Source of the DNA: Candidatus Firestonebacteria bacterium RIFOXYA2_FULL_40_8
Lineage (GTDB): Bacteria; Oederibacteriota; D2-FULL-39-29
Assembly (NCBI GenBank): GCA_001778355.1
Contig: MFGS01000007.1
Coordinates: 19,584-36,972, forward strand
Reading direction: 5' to 3'
Length of the DNA: 17,389 nucleotides
In this document: piece after piece, positions 15,372-17,389 of the stretch
Position numbering within the stretch: position 1 is the stretch's first letter
How the letters are laid out: every line of letters begins with the position of its first letter
Position numbers and translations under genes: made by a program
Notes under the pieces: model-generated
What the model was told of the DNA's origin: nothing
The model's input: the letters and a program-made list of their open reading frames with translations, nothing else
The model's database searches: none

Positions 15372-16172
15372 TTAAAATGCCAGTTTCGCTTCTGCAAATA
15401 TTCCGGAATGCTTGATCAAAAGGTCAAAATTTGTTGTCGCAGGATCTTCATTGAAATATATACTTTCAAATCTATATCCGCCGTTTATTTCCACAAAAGG
15501 TATCGGTCGTATAACAAGCGAGCCTTCATACATATAAGACATGCCGGTTGCTTTTGTAACTGCGGCTCCCTGGGGGTTTAATAAATCAACATTATCGCTT
15601 GTCAAAGGAAAGCCTGCGGCTTCTGCTCTAACGCCTATCATACCCATCATATAGGTGACTCTCATCCCGCCGCCGATACTTAACCAGTTAATAATAAATC
15701 TTCCGGCGGTGCTTCCCGGCGCCACGATAACATTATTTATTTTCCAGTCATAAAAATTTTTAGTAGCCCACATATACCTGCCGCTTCCGAATATATCGAG
15801 TTCAACCGGACCAAGTCCGATATTCGCGCCGATGTTTCCGATAATACCGCCCATTACGGAATCTATATTTGTGGTCATAACTCCGGCAGGATTAACATTT
15901 TCCAAGGTCATCGTCTGTAAAGGTACGGTGCCGTATCTAAACGTACCGCTGACATACAGAGGCCCGAGAAGATTCTTTTTAACAGTGGCTTCAAGAATGG
16001 AGGCAGGAAAGTCTCCGTAAATATTTGCGGTCGGAAGCGTACTTAAATGTTCAACATAACTTCCTCCGGTTGCATTATACCACCTGGCTGAAATATCAAG
16101 ACCGAGTATATCGCCCGCATAAACAGAAACACCCGAGAGCGCAATTACTACCACCAGCAATACTTTCTTCAT
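15372..16172 (-). CDS. Outer-membrane beta-barrel protein (TIGR04219-like)
   Basis: A 266-residue protein with a clear Sec signal peptide (1-19, cleavage after VYA). The mature N terminus DILGLDISARWYNA resembles the start of TIGR04219-type small outer-membrane proteins. Alternating hydrophobic strands with Gly and aromatic residues (VSGTFRYG, IDIFGSGRYMW-like stretches, VEINGGYRFESIYF) suggest an 8- to 10-strand barrel. The final residue is Phe (EAKLAF), the usual BAM-recognition signal of Gram-negative outer-membrane proteins. It starts 9 nt after the RluA-type gene with AAGGGGG as ribosome-binding site, and is followed by the URO-D-family gene after 25 nt, so all are probably co-transcribed. 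No specific function is known. Residue counts for the barrel are estimates. Confidence 0.78.
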   Translation of the reverse strand: MKKVLLVVVIALSGVSVYAGDILGLDISARWYNATGGSYVEHLSTLPTANIYGDFPASILEATVKKNLLGPLYVSGTFRYGTVPLQTMTLENVNPAGVMTTNIDSVMGGIIGNIGANIGLGPVELDIFGSGRYMWATKNFYDWKINNVIVAPGSTAGRFIINWLSIGGGMRVTYMMGMIGVRAEAAGFPLTSDNVDLLNPQGAAVTKATGMSYMYEGSLVIRPIPFVEINGGYRFESIYFNEDPATTNFDLLIKHSGIFAEAKLAF

Positions 16173-16181
16173 ATATCCCCC

Positions 16182-16883
16182 TTATTCCTTCGGAATAGAA
16201 TATTCCGTTTCCAATACGTTTATTATTTCTTTTAGATCCTCGGGGAACGGGGCACGCAGGTGCAGGGACCTGTGGGTTTTCCAGTACATGAACATTGCGT
16301 CCGAGGAGTGCAGGGTCAGGCGCTCTGAAACCAGCGGAGCTCTCCCTTTTCTTGGTAAAGTCAGGGCTTTTCGGTCTCCGTAAACGTGGTCATACGCTAA
16401 AGGACGGCCGATTGATGCCATGTGAATTCTTATCTGATGGGTACGGCCCGTTTTGGGTTCTACCTCTAAAAGTGTATAGCCTTTGAATCTTTTTCTAATA
16501 CGGTAAAAGGTCAGGGACTTTTTTCCGGTACTTGATATTTTTACTTTGCCGGAAGAGCCCTTGAGAATAGGAAGAGTTACCTGGCCTTCTTTAGCAACTT
16601 CCCCTTTTACAAGCGCGAGATAAAGCTTTCGCATCTTCAGGTCCATTATAATTTCCGTCATCTTTGACTGTGCTTCCCGTGTCTTGGCAATTATCAGTAC
16701 ACCGCTCGTGTCTTTGTCAATTCTGTGGACGGGAAATACCTGCGCGCCGGCAAGATGTTCCATCGCGGCATCTATGGCCGATTTCTCTTTCGGGTGTTTA
16801 TTATCCCTTATTGACAAAAGTCCTGACGGTTTATTAAAAACCAGCAAGTTATTATCTTCAAATATTATCTCAGGTATATTCAC
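16182..16883 (-). CDS. RluA-family RNA pseudouridine synthase
   Basis: A 233-residue pseudouridine synthase of the RluA/RluC/RluD family, without the N-terminal S4 domain. The catalytic motif HRIDKDTSG (53-61) carries Asp56, which attacks the target uridine; GRTHQIRIHM and the following GRPLAYDHVYG are further family signatures. It isomerises uridine to pseudouridine in rRNA or tRNA in the cytoplasm; which site cannot be told from this sequence. The start codon is GTG at 16883-16881, within a GTGA overlap with the stop of the upstream oxidoreductase gene, which fixes the start and shows translational coupling. Its place among oxidoreductase, outer-membrane and URO-D genes seems to reflect operon packing rather than a functional link. 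Confidence 0.93.
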   Translation of the reverse strand: MNIPEIIFEDNNLLVFNKPSGLLSIRDNKHPKEKSAIDAAMEHLAGAQVFPVHRIDKDTSGVLIIAKTREAQSKMTEIIMDLKMRKLYLALVKGEVAKEGQVTLPILKGSSGKVKISSTGKKSLTFYRIRKRFKGYTLLEVEPKTGRTHQIRIHMASIGRPLAYDHVYGDRKALTLPRKGRAPLVSERLTLHSSDAMFMYWKTHRSLHLRAPFPEDLKEIINVLETEYSIPKE

Positions 16884-17389
16884 TTGAATCCTTTTGGAGC
16901 TTTTTTAATTTTTAACATCTTCCCGCCGCTTCTTAAAGAGTCCGTCGCGGTACAACCGACCGCCACGCTCATTCTTCCCGCCAAAGCCGTGGACACGGGT
17001 TTTTTGCCTTTTAATATATAATCAAGGAAATCGTCCACAATAATGGAGTCCGCGCCAAAATGATTTCCCTTTCCGGTTTTTACTTTATATTTTATCTCTT
17101 TCAGTTTGTTCATGAACCTGTAATTCTGCCTGAGTTTTAATATAACGGTATCCCCGTCATTTAAATTCTCTATCCTGCCCTTGGTGCCTATGAACGTATA
17201 ATTTCTGAAGTACTCCGGAGCAAAATGACACTGCAGATACGTTGCTTTGATGCCGTTTTCAAGCTCCATTATTACTTCGCTGTTATCTTCAACATCCACT
17301 TCTTTCCGGAAACAACACTGGTTCATCCTGGAGTAATCCGCTTCAAGACATTTTTTTCTTATTTTACATTTCGGGCAGCGGAGTTTATT
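16880..17389 (-). CDS. Gfo/Idh/MocA-family oxidoreductase, C-terminal part (5' end beyond window)
   Basis: The frame is open to the right edge: 21 further codons precede the internal Met at 17326, so that Met is not the start. The visible 169 residues are the C-terminal substrate-binding half of a Gfo/Idh/MocA dehydrogenase. Family traits are the TFIGTKGRIE strand, GNHFGADSIIVDDFLDYI and KPVSTALAGRMSVAVGCTATDSLRSG. Enzymes of this family use NAD(P) to oxidise or reduce sugars, inositols and related compounds. The Rossmann half lies outside the window. At the upstream end is a Cys cluster (CPKC, then a Cys five residues on, then CC), a likely metal-binding insertion seen in some members of this family. 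The stop overlaps the GTG of the RluA-type gene. The substrate cannot be assigned. Confidence 0.88.
   Translation of the reverse strand, partial: NKLRCPKCKIRKKCLEADYSRMNQCCFRKEVDVEDNSEVIMELENGIKATYLQCHFAPEYFRNYTFIGTKGRIENLNDGDTVILKLRQNYRFMNKLKEIKYKVKTGKGNHFGADSIIVDDFLDYILKGKKPVSTALAGRMSVAVGCTATDSLRSGGKMLKIKKAPKGFK

Overview
All thirteen supported genes in this window lie on the minus strand, so transcription runs from high to low coordinates. The organism is a Gram-negative bacterium: there is a predicted outer-membrane beta-barrel protein ending in Phe, and several proteins carry Sec signal peptides. The DNA is moderately AT-rich. A Gfo/Idh/MocA oxidoreductase, a URO-D-family protein, a DUF3604/PHP protein and a MoxR/DUF58/vWA cluster together recall PVC-type or uncultivated candidate-phylum bacteria, but no marker here fixes the taxonomy.

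Right part (14240-17389): a tightly packed run of four genes. These are the C-terminal part of a Gfo/Idh/MocA oxidoreductase (5' end beyond the window), an RluA-type pseudouridine synthase (GTGA overlap), a small outer-membrane barrel protein, and a uroporphyrinogen-decarboxylase-family protein. The last carries an in-frame GAGGCG microsatellite encoding an Ala-Ser tract. A 51-bp perfect palindrome at 14125-14175 closes the unit.

Middle part (13353-14175): a REP-associated tyrosine transposase (RAYT, Y1/HUH family) with its own promoter. It is bracketed by two palindromic elements built from the same 11-bp unit, GTGAC(A/T)GTCAC. This looks like a REPtron. Next comes a separate gene (11841-13352) for a PHP-fold/DUF3604 protein with an N-terminal beta domain.

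Left part (1-11754): a probable seven-gene operon behind a good sigma70-type promoter (TTGAAT-N16-TATAAT, 11727-11754). In order it encodes a secreted 13-unit TPR protein, a secreted HExxH zinc metallopeptidase, a secreted beta-propeller with a C-terminal FnIII-like domain, a 1047-residue DUF4175-like membrane protein with a huge Lys/Glu-rich helical region, a membrane vWA protein with a GATase-like domain, a MoxR AAA+ ATPase, and a DUF58 protein cut by the left edge. Gaps are 34 nt or less, and the last four genes overlap or nearly touch.

The last four are a variant of the MoxR/DUF58/vWA chaperone-like systems. The three exported proteins upstream are not standard members of that system. Their apparent co-transcription suggests an envelope or periplasmic process: an ATPase-driven, vWA-mediated membrane complex possibly acting with or on the exported peptidase, TPR and propeller proteins. 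That coupling is the most interesting inference in the window, and it is not proven by sequence. No tRNA, rRNA, CRISPR array or complete IS element was seen, and no gene-free stretch exceeds 300 bases.
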